Counted from the stretch's first letter, positions 26,125 through 35,366 are shown. The stretch is 64,000 nucleotides of DNA from CALBZG01 sp964486295 (GCA_964486295.1 CAZAMF010000006.1:43497-107496); one strand, 5' to 3'. The notes: generated by a model from the letters alone, not told the origin. Translations and numbers: made by a program.

Positions 26125-26153
26125 TTGACAAATCATTTTATCTATAATACAAT
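26125..26153 (+). promoter_or_regulatory. Promoter of the Ehr-like operon
   Basis: TTGACA, 17-bp spacer, TACAAT. It shares TTTGACAAATCATTTT and AATACAATG with the promoter at 35338. Confidence 0.7.
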
Positions 26154-26207
26154 GAAAAAGCTCGTGACTATTGGTATCAAGGAAAGTTCAGGGGGACAGG
26201 CATCAGA

Positions 26208-28250
26208 ATGGAAACAATTCTGACCGGGGATTTACTTAAAATATCATTTGGGTTATTAGGGTTTGCCGCTGTCTTAGCGCTGGCGTCTTCAAAGAAGTAC
26301 AGATTTTGCAATGTTTCGGCAAACGTTCTATGCATCGCTGCATCGGCAATCATGATGGCAGCCTCTGTTGGTGTAATAACAGGCGGAGAGGATCCGCTTC
26401 GGATCAGGTTCTTTGACGCTTTTATTCCTTTCTTGTCTATAGAATTGACTGTCGACAAGCTTTCAGCCCTTTTTCTTCTTTTTTTATCCATACTCGTACT
26501 TTGCGTATCGATCTATTCAATAGGATACATATCCCACTACTTCGAGAAAAGGAATGTAGGTCTTTTTTATTTCTTATATACCGCTTTCATTCTGTCAATG
26601 GCATTTGTTTTCACTGCGTCTAACGCTGTTTTTTTCTATGTTTCATGGGAAGCGATGTCGGTGCTTTCTTATTTTCTCGTCATTTTCGAGTCAGAGGTCG
26701 ACAAAAATCAAAAAGCCGGAATCTTATATATTGTCATGACCCATATCGGAACAGCATTCCTGCTCATCGGTTTCATGATCAGTTACAGCTATACAGGATC
26801 GTTTGATCTGTTCGGAAGCTCAGAGGCCATACCGGGCACGGCAAAAAATATTATATTTATCTTGTTTCTGCTGGGATTCTCCACAAAAGCAGGCGCTATA
26901 CCTGTACATATATGGCTGCCTTACGCACATCCCTCAGCGCCTAGCAATATTTCAGCTTTAATGTCCGGCATCATGATAAAAACAGCGATCTATGGGCTGA
27001 TCCGCTTTGTTTTGGAGTACCTTGGCCTGCAGAATACCTGGTGGGGAGTGCTGATCCTGATCATTGGTATTTTATCCGCTGTTCTCGGAGTGGCTTATGC
27101 CCTGATGGAGCATGACATCAAGAGACTGCTGGCCTATCATAGTGTGGAGAATATCGGCATCATCTTTATTGGCCTTGGAGTCAGCTTTTTGTCCTTTTCC
27201 GAGGGGAATGCATTTGCCGGGTCACTGGCGCTAACTGCCTCGCTGCTTCACACATTGAACCACGCTCTGTTCAAAGGAGGGCTTTTCCTTGGCGCCGGAT
27301 CGATTCATTATTCGACTCACACAAAAAACATCGAGAAATTGGGCGGGCTGATCCGTAAAATGCCGGTTACAGCTATATTTGTTCTGTGCTTCTCGCTGGC
27401 GATATCCGCAATAGTCCCGTTCAACGGATTTATCAGCGAGTGGCTTACCTTCCAATCGATCTTCTCATTTATCGCACCGGGGCAGGCCGGGATCAATACG
27501 GTCCTTATTATTGCCGTTGCAGCGTTAGGGATGGCCGGAGCCTTGGCGGCGGCATGCTTTGTCAAGTTTTTCGGGATATCATTTCTTGGGCGTCCCAGAA
27601 GCAGTCAGGCTTCAGAAGCAAAAGAGGTTCCTGCCACAATGAACATCAGCATGTGCATTATCGCAGCGATCTGCCTTATTATAGGACTATTTCCAGTGCC
27701 GATCATTTCCCTGATAGATCAAGTCGTTTTCAGTCTGACGGGGGATTCCGTCATCAATGGCATGCAAGGGGGGTTTGCAATCACCTGGTTTTCAATGGAA
27801 CTATCAGGCAATTTGATATCCCCGGCAGAAATCCTCGGCGCTATGGCCGGCGTAGTCCTTCTGGCGCTATGGGTCATCAGGATTATCGGCGGGAAAATCC
27901 CGGAAAGAAAAGTTGGCACATGGGACTGCGGGTTCGAAGCAATCAATTCGAGAATGCAATATACGGCAACCGGCTTTTCAAAGCCAATTAAAATTGTTTT
28001 TAGGATATTATTCAGGCCTTCCAGGAAAACGGAACTGAAAGGCGGCTCCAGGTATCAGCCTGAAGACATCGAATATACGACAACTTCGGAATCTATTTTT
28101 GAAAAGTACGCTTATCGTCCGGCTTTTGAGCAAATCACGGCTTTCTCAAGAAGAGTCAAATACTTTGTTCAAACCGGGAATATTCATAACTATCTGATAT
28201 ACATTTTTGTGACGATTTTAGTTTTAATGGCTTATAACAGGTTTGTATAG
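26208..28250 (+). CDS. NuoL/HyfB-like proton-channel subunit of a group-4-hydrogenase-related complex
   Basis: 680 aa, about 15-16 membrane helices. Antiporter-like subunit core: YVSWEAMSVLSYFLVIFE, GFSTKAGAIPVHIWLPYAHPSAPSNISALMSG (conserved Lys and His on helices 7-8), HDIKRLLAYHSVENIGII and LNHALFKGGLFLGAG. The C-terminal part (GTWDCGFEAINSRMQYTATGFSKPI) is typical of HyfB/HycC rather than NuoL. First gene of a six-gene set; RBS AGGGGGACAGG. Expected to move H+ or Na+ in response to redox work by the peripheral arm. Confidence 0.88.
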   Translation: METILTGDLLKISFGLLGFAAVLALASSKKYRFCNVSANVLCIAASAIMMAASVGVITGGEDPLRIRFFDAFIPFLSIELTVDKLSALFLLFLSILVLCVSIYSIGYISHYFEKRNVGLFYFLYTAFILSMAFVFTASNAVFFYVSWEAMSVLSYFLVIFESEVDKNQKAGILYIVMTHIGTAFLLIGFMISYSYTGSFDLFGSSEAIPGTAKNIIFILFLLGFSTKAGAIPVHIWLPYAHPSAPSNISALMSGIMIKTAIYGLIRFVLEYLGLQNTWWGVLILIIGILSAVLGVAYALMEHDIKRLLAYHSVENIGIIFIGLGVSFLSFSEGNAFAGSLALTASLLHTLNHALFKGGLFLGAGSIHYSTHTKNIEKLGGLIRKMPVTAIFVLCFSLAISAIVPFNGFISEWLTFQSIFSFIAPGQAGINTVLIIAVAALGMAGALAAACFVKFFGISFLGRPRSSQASEAKEVPATMNISMCIIAAICLIIGLFPVPIISLIDQVVFSLTGDSVINGMQGGFAITWFSMELSGNLISPAEILGAMAGVVLLALWVIRIIGGKIPERKVGTWDCGFEAINSRMQYTATGFSKPIKIVFRILFRPSRKTELKGGSRYQPEDIEYTTTSESIFEKYAYRPAFEQITAFSRRVKYFVQTGNIHNYLIYIFVTILVLMAYNRFV

Positions 28251-28263
28251 GGGGCTATAAGCA

Positions 28264-29238
28264 GTGCAGACGAACTTGATCATTTATATAGCATTTCAAA
28301 TACTTGTGATCCTCATCATGGCACCGTTGGTCAACGGTGTCATAAGAAAGCTGAAGGCATTCTCGCAAAAGAGAAAAGGCGCGCCTGTCCTTCAGATGTA
28401 CTTTGATTTGTATAAACTTTTCGGGAAGGGTACATTGGTTTCCGAAACGTCATCCTGGATCTTTAAGGCTGCTCCTTTCGTTCTGTTTTCAACCTCTCTG
28501 ACAGCGGCATTGCTGGTGCCGGTATCGACCTTAATCCCGCAGCCGTCGACCCTGACGGGTGATTTCATTATTATGGTTTCGATTTTTGCTCTGGGCAGAT
28601 TCTTTATGATGCTGGCAGGGCTTGACACCGGAAGCACTTTCGGCGGAATGGGAAGCAGCAGGGAAGCGATGATTTCATCGCTTATAGAACCGGCGATTCT
28701 TGTTTCACTGTTCACAGCAGCGCTTATTACCGGATCCACATCGCTGTCGCGAATCATGGCTACGGTGAATGAACCGAACGATCAGCTTCCTCTTCAGATT
28801 TCCGTGCTACTTTTTCCCGCGTTGCTGATCATAATAATTGCAGAAACAGCAAGGATACCGGTGGACGATCCATCAACTCATCTTGAACTTACCATGGTTC
28901 ACGAGGCAATGATTCTGGAGTATTCCGGACGCCACCTGGCTCTGATGGAATACGGAGCCGCCATCAAGCAACTGACTTTAATTACCCTCATGGTAAACAT
29001 TATGATACCCCACGATCAGATCATCAGTGTTGTCGGGCCAATATCTTTGCTTCTTTCCCTGTTGCTGTATATGGGTAAAGTTTTCCTGGCCGCGCTGCTT
29101 ATTGCGCTGATTGAAATCAACACAGTGAAGCTGAAGCTGTTCAGCATCCCGAATCTTGCCGCGCTGGCTTTTATCCTTTCTTTTATCGCTTTTTTACAAT
29201 ATTTTGTTTTGGGAGGCGTTTATGTCCGGCTTATTTGA
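28264..29238 (+). CDS. NuoH/HyfC-like membrane subunit
   Basis: 324 aa, eight membrane helices. Links the membrane arm to the peripheral arm. Shows the NuoH-type loop KRKGAPVLQMYFDLYKLFGKG, the segment AETARIPVDDPSTHLELTMVHEAMILEYSGRHLAL with its conserved acidic residues, and a C-terminal EINTVKLKLFSIPN. GTG start with AGGGGG 9 nt upstream. The last 17 nt overlap the next gene. Confidence 0.88.
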   Translation: MQTNLIIYIAFQILVILIMAPLVNGVIRKLKAFSQKRKGAPVLQMYFDLYKLFGKGTLVSETSSWIFKAAPFVLFSTSLTAALLVPVSTLIPQPSTLTGDFIIMVSIFALGRFFMMLAGLDTGSTFGGMGSSREAMISSLIEPAILVSLFTAALITGSTSLSRIMATVNEPNDQLPLQISVLLFPALLIIIIAETARIPVDDPSTHLELTMVHEAMILEYSGRHLALMEYGAAIKQLTLITLMVNIMIPHDQIISVVGPISLLLSLLLYMGKVFLAALLIALIEINTVKLKLFSIPNLAALAFILSFIAFLQYFVLGGVYVRLI

Positions 29239-29878
29239 TGCTTTGTCAGTGATGATCCTGATGACAGCCTTTGTGCTGATGGCCAACAAGAAGACCAAAG
29301 CATATATAAAAACTTTTCGCATCCAGTCAATGTTCATCGCTCTTGCGGCGGGCATGATGGGGGTACAGAGCATCGCAAACGAGGGCCGCGTCGATGTCCT
29401 TGTGGTCTGCGGGCTGATCATAGCCCTGAAAGTGATTTTTATTCCCAGTTTATTATATAAAACCTATGCAGGTGTGGAATACAGGACTGAAAAGGACTTT
29501 ATCCTGAATATCCCGATCCTGATTCTGATTAGCTGCGGCCTGGTGGTATTTACCGTTTTCTCGTTTTCAACAATAGAAGGGATCAATGAAGGTTTTATCA
29601 ACACGCAGCTTGTTAACACCGTCTCGGTAACGCTGATCGGAATCTTCTTTATGATCACCAGAAAAAAGGCCATTGGCCAGATCATCGGATTTCTTGAAGT
29701 TGAAAACGGCATATTCATTACGGCAATGTTTTCAACCGAAGGGATGCCGTTCATCGTCGATATGGGAATATTCATCGATATGCTTACGGCAGTGATGATC
29801 ATGGGCGTGCTGGTTTTCAAAATCAATGTTACTTTTGAATCGATCAATACCGATAAGTTGAATAAACTGAAAGGATAA
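29222..29878 (+). CDS. HyfE-like membrane subunit
   Basis: 218 aa, six to seven hydrophobic helices. ATG at 29222 is preferred because GGGAGGC lies 6 nt upstream; starting at 29156 would add residues inside the preceding gene. KKTKAYIKTFRIQSMFIALAAGMMGVQS and GFLEVENGIFITAMF match the HyfE/NuoK-like subunit of formate-hydrogenlyase-type complexes, including the membrane Glu of the NuoK family. Overlap with the previous gene suggests translational coupling. Confidence 0.82.
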   Translation: MSGLFDALSVMILMTAFVLMANKKTKAYIKTFRIQSMFIALAAGMMGVQSIANEGRVDVLVVCGLIIALKVIFIPSLLYKTYAGVEYRTEKDFILNIPILILISCGLVVFTVFSFSTIEGINEGFINTQLVNTVSVTLIGIFFMITRKKAIGQIIGFLEVENGIFITAMFSTEGMPFIVDMGIFIDMLTAVMIMGVLVFKINVTFESINTDKLNKLKG

Positions 29879-29889
29879 TAAGGCATAAA

Positions 29890-31362
29890 ATGGGGTTTTT
29901 GGTATTGGCAGCGCCGGTGATCACGGTGCTGCTGATGATGATCACTAAGAAAAAAGAGTCGATGCATGCAATCAGCATATCAGCTTCAGGGATCATGCTG
30001 CTTTCAGCCGTTCTCATAACCAGGGAAGTCATTGCCTTCGACATAGTTGAATCTACACACTTAGGTGGTTTTCTTTATTTGGATTCGCTTAGCATTATAG
30101 TGTTGGATATTGTATTACTGATCGGATTCATGGCCGCTGTTTATTCAGTCGGATATCTGAATATTGAGGCATTCCATGGGAAATTTGATGATAAAAGAAT
30201 AAGGCTGTACTATATCCTGATGTATTCCTTTATGTTCACAATGGCTCTGGCTCTAAGTGTAAAGAATATAGGCATTATGTGGATCGCTATTGAGGCGACC
30301 ACTCTCGCCTCTGCATTTCTTGTGGGTTTTTATAACGACAGATATGCACTAGAAGCAGCCTGGAAATATATTATAATCTGTTCGGTGGGCATAGCCGTCG
30401 CTATGCTGGGCATCATATTCCTGCACCTTTCATCCATCGGCGCCCTGGGCACCTCCGAACAACTGGACTGGACTGCGCTGATGGAAAATGCAAAAGCCCT
30501 TAAATCATCCACAGTTCGTCTGGCATTTATTTTTATTCTTGTCGGATTTGGTACTAAAGCGGGTTTGGCTCCGATGCATACGTGGCTTCCTGATGCGCAT
30601 AGCCAGGCACCTGCGCCTATCAGTGCGCTGCTGTCCGGCGTGCTTTTAAATAGTGCACTATATGGAATTATCCGTGTGACGGCCATCGTTAATAAAAATC
30701 TCGGCGGCAGCCAGTACACCGGTAAATTGCTCATTGCACTGGGCATGCTTTCCATACTTGCTGCAAGCATCTTCATACTGACTCAGAAGGACTACAAAAG
30801 GCTGCTGGCTTATTCCAGCATAGAACATATGGGCATCATCGCTGTGGCAATGGGCATCTTTTCCCCCGCTTCGATTTTTGGCGGTTTGCTTCATATGATC
30901 AACCACTCTTTGACAAAATCCATGTTGTTTTTCTGCTCCGGTACGATATTGCAGAAATACGGCAGCAAACAAATTTCAAAAATCAAAGGTGTGATAAAAG
31001 TGCTGCCGTATACGGGGACCGCATTTCTGCTTGGACTTTTTGCTATTGCGGGGACGCCTCCATTCAGTATATTCTCCAGCGAATTCAGTATCATGGCAGC
31101 GATTTTCAAAGAGGGCAGTTTCGCTGTTGGGGCTGCGCTCATACTGCTTCTGACTCTGGTTTTTGCAGGCATTGCTGTGACCCTGTTCAGGATTTTTTAT
31201 GGCTCAGCCGATGCGAATAGCCCGGAACCGGGAGAACAAAATGTCCTCGGAGCGATTGTGGTAACGGTGCTTTTGGCCACCATCGGAATAACCGGATTGC
31301 TGATGCCGGAACAGGTGAAAGAGCTGATTTACAGTGCGCAAAGTATTATTTTCGGAGTATGA
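29890..31362 (+). CDS. NuoN/HyfF-like antiporter subunit
   Basis: 490 aa, about 14 membrane helices. IGIMWIAIEATTLASAFLVGFYN, GFGTKAGLAPMHTWLPDAHSQAPAPISALLSG and QKDYKRLLAYSSIEHMGIIAVAMG are the antiporter-like signature blocks with the channel Lys/His residues; the HINHSLTKS-type block (MINHSLTKSMLFFCSGT) matches HyfF. A second ion-translocating subunit of the same complex. Confidence 0.88.
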   Translation: MGFLVLAAPVITVLLMMITKKKESMHAISISASGIMLLSAVLITREVIAFDIVESTHLGGFLYLDSLSIIVLDIVLLIGFMAAVYSVGYLNIEAFHGKFDDKRIRLYYILMYSFMFTMALALSVKNIGIMWIAIEATTLASAFLVGFYNDRYALEAAWKYIIICSVGIAVAMLGIIFLHLSSIGALGTSEQLDWTALMENAKALKSSTVRLAFIFILVGFGTKAGLAPMHTWLPDAHSQAPAPISALLSGVLLNSALYGIIRVTAIVNKNLGGSQYTGKLLIALGMLSILAASIFILTQKDYKRLLAYSSIEHMGIIAVAMGIFSPASIFGGLLHMINHSLTKSMLFFCSGTILQKYGSKQISKIKGVIKVLPYTGTAFLLGLFAIAGTPPFSIFSSEFSIMAAIFKEGSFAVGAALILLLTLVFAGIAVTLFRIFYGSADANSPEPGEQNVLGAIVVTVLLATIGITGLLMPEQVKELIYSAQSIIFGV

Positions 31363-31395
31363 TCAAAAAACTCCGGTTGAAAGGAACGAATATTA

Positions 31396-32976
31396 GTGTT
31401 AAACAAAAGCTTGGCCGGAATCATTGCATCCTTCGGCCATAATATTCTGAAAAGCAGCATCCAGAATAGAAACGAGATCTACCTGGAAATTGATCCGGAC
31501 CGAGTTCCTTCTGTCTGCACTCATCTTTACAATGATCTCAGGTATCCTTTGGTTTCAATGTTTGCATGCGATGAACGAAAATTGGAAGGAAAGTTCACCG
31601 TATATTATGTTTTTGCAGACAGAGAGAACGGGAAATTGGTCATTCTGAAGACAGCCGTCGATCCGCATAAAATGGAAATCAGATCCCTAAGCGGAAAGGT
31701 TTACGCGGCCGCCAGATATGAAAGAGAGATCAAGGATCTTTTTGGCATGATACCGGTTGGGCATCATAACCCGAAAAGGCTCGTGATGCACAGCAATTGG
31801 CCTCAAGGTGAATTCCCTTTAAGAAAAGACTACAACACAGAGAACCAACCTCCATTCGCCAGCGAAACAATCAAATTTCAAAAAGTTCGCGGTGAAGGAG
31901 TCTTTGAAATCCCGGTTGGCCCAGTCCATGCCGGCATTATTGAACCCGGGCATTTTCGATTCAGTGTTGCAGGAGAGCCGATCATCAATCTGGAAGCGCA
32001 GCTCTACTACACACATAAAGGCATCGAAAAGCTTTGCGAAGGGAACAGCGTTGAAAAATGTCTATACATCGCAGAGCGGATTTCGGGCGATGAGACCATT
32101 GCAAACTCGCTAGCCTACTGCCAGGCCATTGAAAAAATAGGGGGCATCCAAGTGCCGGTACGCGCAACATACACTAGAGTTGTTTTTGCGGAGCTTGAAA
32201 GGTTGATCAGCCATCTTGGAGATCTGGGCGGCTTGTGCCTGGACACAGGCTACGGATTCGCCAATTCTCAGTTTAGAATGCTGAAGGGATGGGGTTACAA
32301 CATTGCGGATGAGCTTTGCGGGATGAGATTTTTGCGGAGCGTGAACAGGATCGGCGGGGTCAGGATGGATTTTCTCCAAGGGAAAGAATCCTGTGTCATC
32401 GGGATGCTGGATAAACTCAGATCAGAACTTACAGATACAGTCAGAATCATCAAGTCCAACAGCATGTTTATTGACAGGGTCGAAAATACCGGGATCCTAA
32501 AGACCAGGACTGCCGAAGACCTGAATGCTGTAGGGCCCGGAGGCCGGGCATCGGGCGTGGGGCATGATGTGCGGAAGGATTTTCCTTATGAAGCCTATGG
32601 AGAGTTGAGATTCAAAGTGCCGGTATACTATTACGGCGATGTCAACTGTAGGATGAATATAAAAATCGACGAATGCTTTCAGTCTATTGAAATGATGAAA
32701 GCTGCCATCGAATCCATGCCGCCGGGGAAAATTTCCGAACACACGGAGAAGTTGGAACCTTATCGCTATGCATTTGGTATGACAGAAGCGCCTCGGGGCG
32801 AGAATATACATTTTGTTATGACCGGAGAGAACGACACGATTTTCAGATATAAGATAAGGACGCCATCCTTCTGCAACTGGCCGGCATTATGTTTTGCAGT
32901 CAAAGGGAATATCGTGCCGGATTTCCCTCTAATCAACAAGAGCTTTAACTTATCTTATGCAGGAAATGATTTATAA
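31396..32976 (+). CDS. HyfG-like large subunit lacking NiFe ligands (Ehr-type)
   Basis: 526 aa. Fusion of a NuoC-like domain (about 25-145, REIKDLFGMIPVGHHNPKRLV) and a NuoD/hydrogenase-large domain beginning GPVHAGIIEPGHFRF. In group-4 [NiFe] hydrogenases the next block ends RVCGICxxxH. Here it reads ERISGDETIANS (~228). The C-terminal DPCxxCTDR-type motif is replaced by SFNLSYAGNDL at the very end. All four Ni-coordinating cysteines are therefore absent while the scaffold is intact. This matches energy-converting-hydrogenase-related (Ehr) complexes, whose substrate is unknown, rather than a hydrogenase. GTG start. Confidence 0.85.
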   Translation: MLNKSLAGIIASFGHNILKSSIQNRNEIYLEIDPDRVPSVCTHLYNDLRYPLVSMFACDERKLEGKFTVYYVFADRENGKLVILKTAVDPHKMEIRSLSGKVYAAARYEREIKDLFGMIPVGHHNPKRLVMHSNWPQGEFPLRKDYNTENQPPFASETIKFQKVRGEGVFEIPVGPVHAGIIEPGHFRFSVAGEPIINLEAQLYYTHKGIEKLCEGNSVEKCLYIAERISGDETIANSLAYCQAIEKIGGIQVPVRATYTRVVFAELERLISHLGDLGGLCLDTGYGFANSQFRMLKGWGYNIADELCGMRFLRSVNRIGGVRMDFLQGKESCVIGMLDKLRSELTDTVRIIKSNSMFIDRVENTGILKTRTAEDLNAVGPGGRASGVGHDVRKDFPYEAYGELRFKVPVYYYGDVNCRMNIKIDECFQSIEMMKAAIESMPPGKISEHTEKLEPYRYAFGMTEAPRGENIHFVMTGENDTIFRYKIRTPSFCNWPALCFAVKGNIVPDFPLINKSFNLSYAGNDL

Positions 32977-32987
32977 GGATATCAGTG

Positions 32988-33773
32988 ATGTTGGATAAAA
33001 CAAAGAAAATTATTAAATACAAGACTCTTACCCAGGTGTATCCGCATGGTCCGGCAAACTCAGGCCTATGGGCCGGGACGCCTGCCATCGATCCGGGTAA
33101 ATGCAGCCAATGCGGAGAGTGTTTTCGTCGCTGTCCTTCCAGCGCGATTTCGCAGAATGCAGGTACCAAAATCTTCGGCATTAATTATGATCAGTGCGTT
33201 TTCTGCATGTTATGTTTGGACGTATGTCCTGTGGGTGCTGTGACGATGACAACCGAATTTGAATTGGCACAAAAAGAAAAACAGAAACTGAGATGCGAAT
33301 ACGAATCCGTTCCAAAGAAAACAGCTGAAGATCCCTATGAACAAATAGGCCGCGAGCTAAAATCCAGGATCAGTAAACTGTTTGGAAGAAGCCTGAAAAT
33401 AAGGGAAGTGGATGCCGGCTCCTGCAATGGGTGCGACAACGAAATCAATGCTCTGGGCAATCCGTTCAATGACATTGAACGATTCGGAATCAGCTTTGTG
33501 GCTTCTCCGAGGCATGCAGATATGCTCATGGTGACCGGAATATGCACCAGAAACATGAAGGAAGCCTTGCTGAAAACGTACAATGCTGCTCCCGACCCCA
33601 AATTGGTTGCGGCAGTGGGAGCCTGCGCCTGTTCCGGCGGTATATTTCGGGACACCTACGCTTCCGGTAACGGCATAGATAATATCCTGCCGGTAGATGT
33701 TTATATTCCCGGATGCCCTCCAAGACCACAGGCAATACTTTACGGCATATTGAAGGCTTTGGATCGATTATAG
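32988..33773 (+). CDS. Fused ferredoxin (HyfH-like) and small subunit (HyfI/NuoB-like)
   Basis: 261 aa. Residues ~39-82 carry two [4Fe-4S] motifs (CSQCGECFRRCPS, CVFCMLCLDVCPV). A linker follows, then a NuoB-like domain with the proximal cluster ligands SCNGCDNEI (~145), GACACSGGIF (~211) and PGCPPRPQAILYG (~243). These two functions are usually separate genes in Hyf/Hyc operons, so this is a fusion. The proximal cluster site is complete even though its partner has no NiFe site. A GTG one codon upstream (32985) is an alternative start; AAGGA lies at 32974-32978. Confidence 0.85.
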   Translation: MLDKTKKIIKYKTLTQVYPHGPANSGLWAGTPAIDPGKCSQCGECFRRCPSSAISQNAGTKIFGINYDQCVFCMLCLDVCPVGAVTMTTEFELAQKEKQKLRCEYESVPKKTAEDPYEQIGRELKSRISKLFGRSLKIREVDAGSCNGCDNEINALGNPFNDIERFGISFVASPRHADMLMVTGICTRNMKEALLKTYNAAPDPKLVAAVGACACSGGIFRDTYASGNGIDNILPVDVYIPGCPPRPQAILYGILKALDRL

Positions 33774-33912
33774 CCATCACAGCGCTTCGGTGGAGAGCTG
33801 AAGGAAAAACAGATCAATAGACTAAAAGATCTAACAATGCTATGATATCTATAGCAATTAAATCTATATTGCATAGTGCCAAACTTATGCACCAAAAAGG
33901 AGGAATCCGGAA

Positions 33913-33999
33913 GTGGCCGGCGATCTGCGTAATATTGTAATCATAATTATTGCCTTGATCATAGGCCTTGCCATGGGCGCTCAACTGGGCGGACTGTAA
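33913..33999 (+). CDS. 28-aa single-helix microprotein
   Basis: Starts GTG with AAGGAGG (33897-33903) 9 nt upstream. MAGDLRN is followed by one hydrophobic helix (IVIIIIALIIGLAMGA) and a short QLGGL tail. It sits 140 bp after the Ehr-like operon and 35 bp before the cupin gene. A strong ribosome site and membrane-helix composition make it credible; homologues unknown. Confidence 0.55.
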   Translation: MAGDLRNIVIIIIALIIGLAMGAQLGGL

Positions 34000-34033
34000 G
34001 GCGGGCTTTATCAGACAGAAAAGATGGAGGATG

Positions 34034-34348
34034 ATGATCGAACAGGTATACAAATTGACAATAACCAATGAAAGAACGGTGGAAAAAGTTGTGCATGATG
34101 AAAACGTTCAATATATGCATATGGTTTTCAATGAAGGCCAGGGGACACCCGAGCATTATTCGAATTCCACAGTATATATGACAGTGGTAAGAGGAACGCT
34201 TTCCATCACGCGGGGAGAACAGGATACGAAGGAATATGAGGCCGGTACGGTATTAATAATTCCTCTCAACACAAAAATGAAAGCCGAAAATCGAGGGGGA
34301 AACACGCTGGAACTCATCGTTGTGAAGGCACCTTCTCCTGAAAAATAG
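34034..34348 (+). CDS. Cupin-domain protein
   Basis: 104 aa. A single cupin barrel: FNEGQGTPEHYSNSTVYMTVVRGTLSITRG and EAGTVLIIPLNTKMKAENRGGNTLELIVVK. The metal-ligand pattern is reduced (PEHYS retains one His), so catalysis is uncertain. ATG at 34034 or 34031; the GGAGG at 34026-34030 is unusually close to both. Ends at the strong terminator 34357. No substrate can be inferred. Confidence 0.65.
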   Translation: MIEQVYKLTITNERTVEKVVHDENVQYMHMVFNEGQGTPEHYSNSTVYMTVVRGTLSITRGEQDTKEYEAGTVLIIPLNTKMKAENRGGNTLELIVVKAPSPEK

Positions 34349-34356
34349 TTGAATTA

Positions 34357-34395
34357 AAAGCCCGTCCGGGACAAATCACCCGGGCGGGCTTTTTT
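34357..34395 (+). terminator. Intrinsic terminator
   Basis: AAAGCCCG..CCGGG / CCCGG..CGGGCTTT stem with a T7 tract. Confidence 0.9.
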
Positions 34396-34439
34396 TATAG
34401 GCATGGAAAAGTGAATATAGGGTTGGAAAACGTTTTGGC

Positions 34440-34468
34440 TTGTGTTTTTTTTAACAAAGTGTTATGAT
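34440..34468 (+). promoter_or_regulatory. Promoter of the epimerase gene
   Basis: TTGTGT, 17-bp spacer, TATGAT. Confidence 0.5.
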
Positions 34469-34511
34469 GTTAAAAAATACTAGTATGATCTGCAGGAGGT
34501 TGAGGCGCCCT

Positions 34512-35165
34512 ATGGATATCGAAAATATTACAGTAACGGCCGCAGAGATGAAGGAAATTGAAAAAAAGGCTGCCATGCAAGGCTTGTCCTACGAACAAAT
34601 GATGGAAAATGCTGGAACAGCCGCAGCGGAATTTATCAGAACAAAAGAAAAAATCAAGGGAAAAAGTATTTTGGTTTTTTGCGGAAAAGGCAATAACGGA
34701 GGCGATGGTTACGTGGTCGCCAGAAAACTGCTTCAAGAGGGGGCAGATGTAAAAATCGTCATGGTAGACGGTGAGCCAAAGACCGAGGAAGCTTTAAAAA
34801 ACAAGCAACACTGCGTAGAGTTGTCTATACCGATTTTGGGTATTAACGATCTGACGGTTCAAATCGTTGATAAGGCTTATATTATTGTGGATGGGATTTA
34901 CGGAACTGGCTACAGCGGCGCTTTGAAGGAAGAAGCCCATTCTGCCACGAAACTCATCAATGACTCGCCTGCCAGGATCTATTCTCTGGATATACCGAGC
35001 GGAGTCAACGGCGACAGCGGGGCAGCCGATCCCGATGCAGTTGAAGCCTATTATACTATCGTATTCCATCGATATAAACCGGCTCATAAAATGGCTTCCA
35101 CTCAGAAATATTGTGGAAACATCGTATGCGTGGATATCGGCATCGACAATATATTAAAGGAATAA
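34512..35165 (+). CDS. nnrE: NAD(P)H-hydrate epimerase (YjeF N-terminal domain)
   Basis: 217 aa. Repairs the R-epimer of damaged NAD(P)H hydrate. Rossmann-like YjeF_N domain: MENAGTAAAEFI, VFCGKGNNGGDGYVVARKL and VDGIYGTGYSG, then DIPSGVNGDSG. The companion dehydratase domain (NnrD) usually fused in bacteria is missing, so it must act with a dehydratase encoded elsewhere. ATG 34512 has AGGAGG 12 nt upstream, slightly long. It lies near a nicotinamidase-like gene, giving a loose NAD theme. Confidence 0.85.
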   Translation: MDIENITVTAAEMKEIEKKAAMQGLSYEQMMENAGTAAAEFIRTKEKIKGKSILVFCGKGNNGGDGYVVARKLLQEGADVKIVMVDGEPKTEEALKNKQHCVELSIPILGINDLTVQIVDKAYIIVDGIYGTGYSGALKEEAHSATKLINDSPARIYSLDIPSGVNGDSGAADPDAVEAYYTIVFHRYKPAHKMASTQKYCGNIVCVDIGIDNILKE

Positions 35166-35337
35166 TGTATAGTTGCGCCAAGTGAAGTTATCATATTCTT
35201 ACTAAAATATCCGATTTGTTTCCACTGGGAATCATTTCATTCAAGGCTGGTATCAGAGCAAAAATATCTCTGCGCCGGCCTTCTGTTATGTGGCAGGAAT
35301 TTAACGGAATGGCCGCCTTTCTTGCATTTGACAAATC

Positions 35338-35366
35338 ATTTTGAAAAGAATACAATGGCAAAAATA
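35338..35366 (+). promoter_or_regulatory. Promoter of the isochorismatase-like/DUF362 unit
   Basis: TTGACA, 17-bp spacer, TACAAT, about 50 bp before the start codon; matches the Ehr-operon promoter over the -35 and first spacer half. Confidence 0.7.

Noticed and set aside
31396..32976. Call as an active [NiFe] hydrogenase
   Set aside because: None of the four Ni-coordinating cysteines is present.
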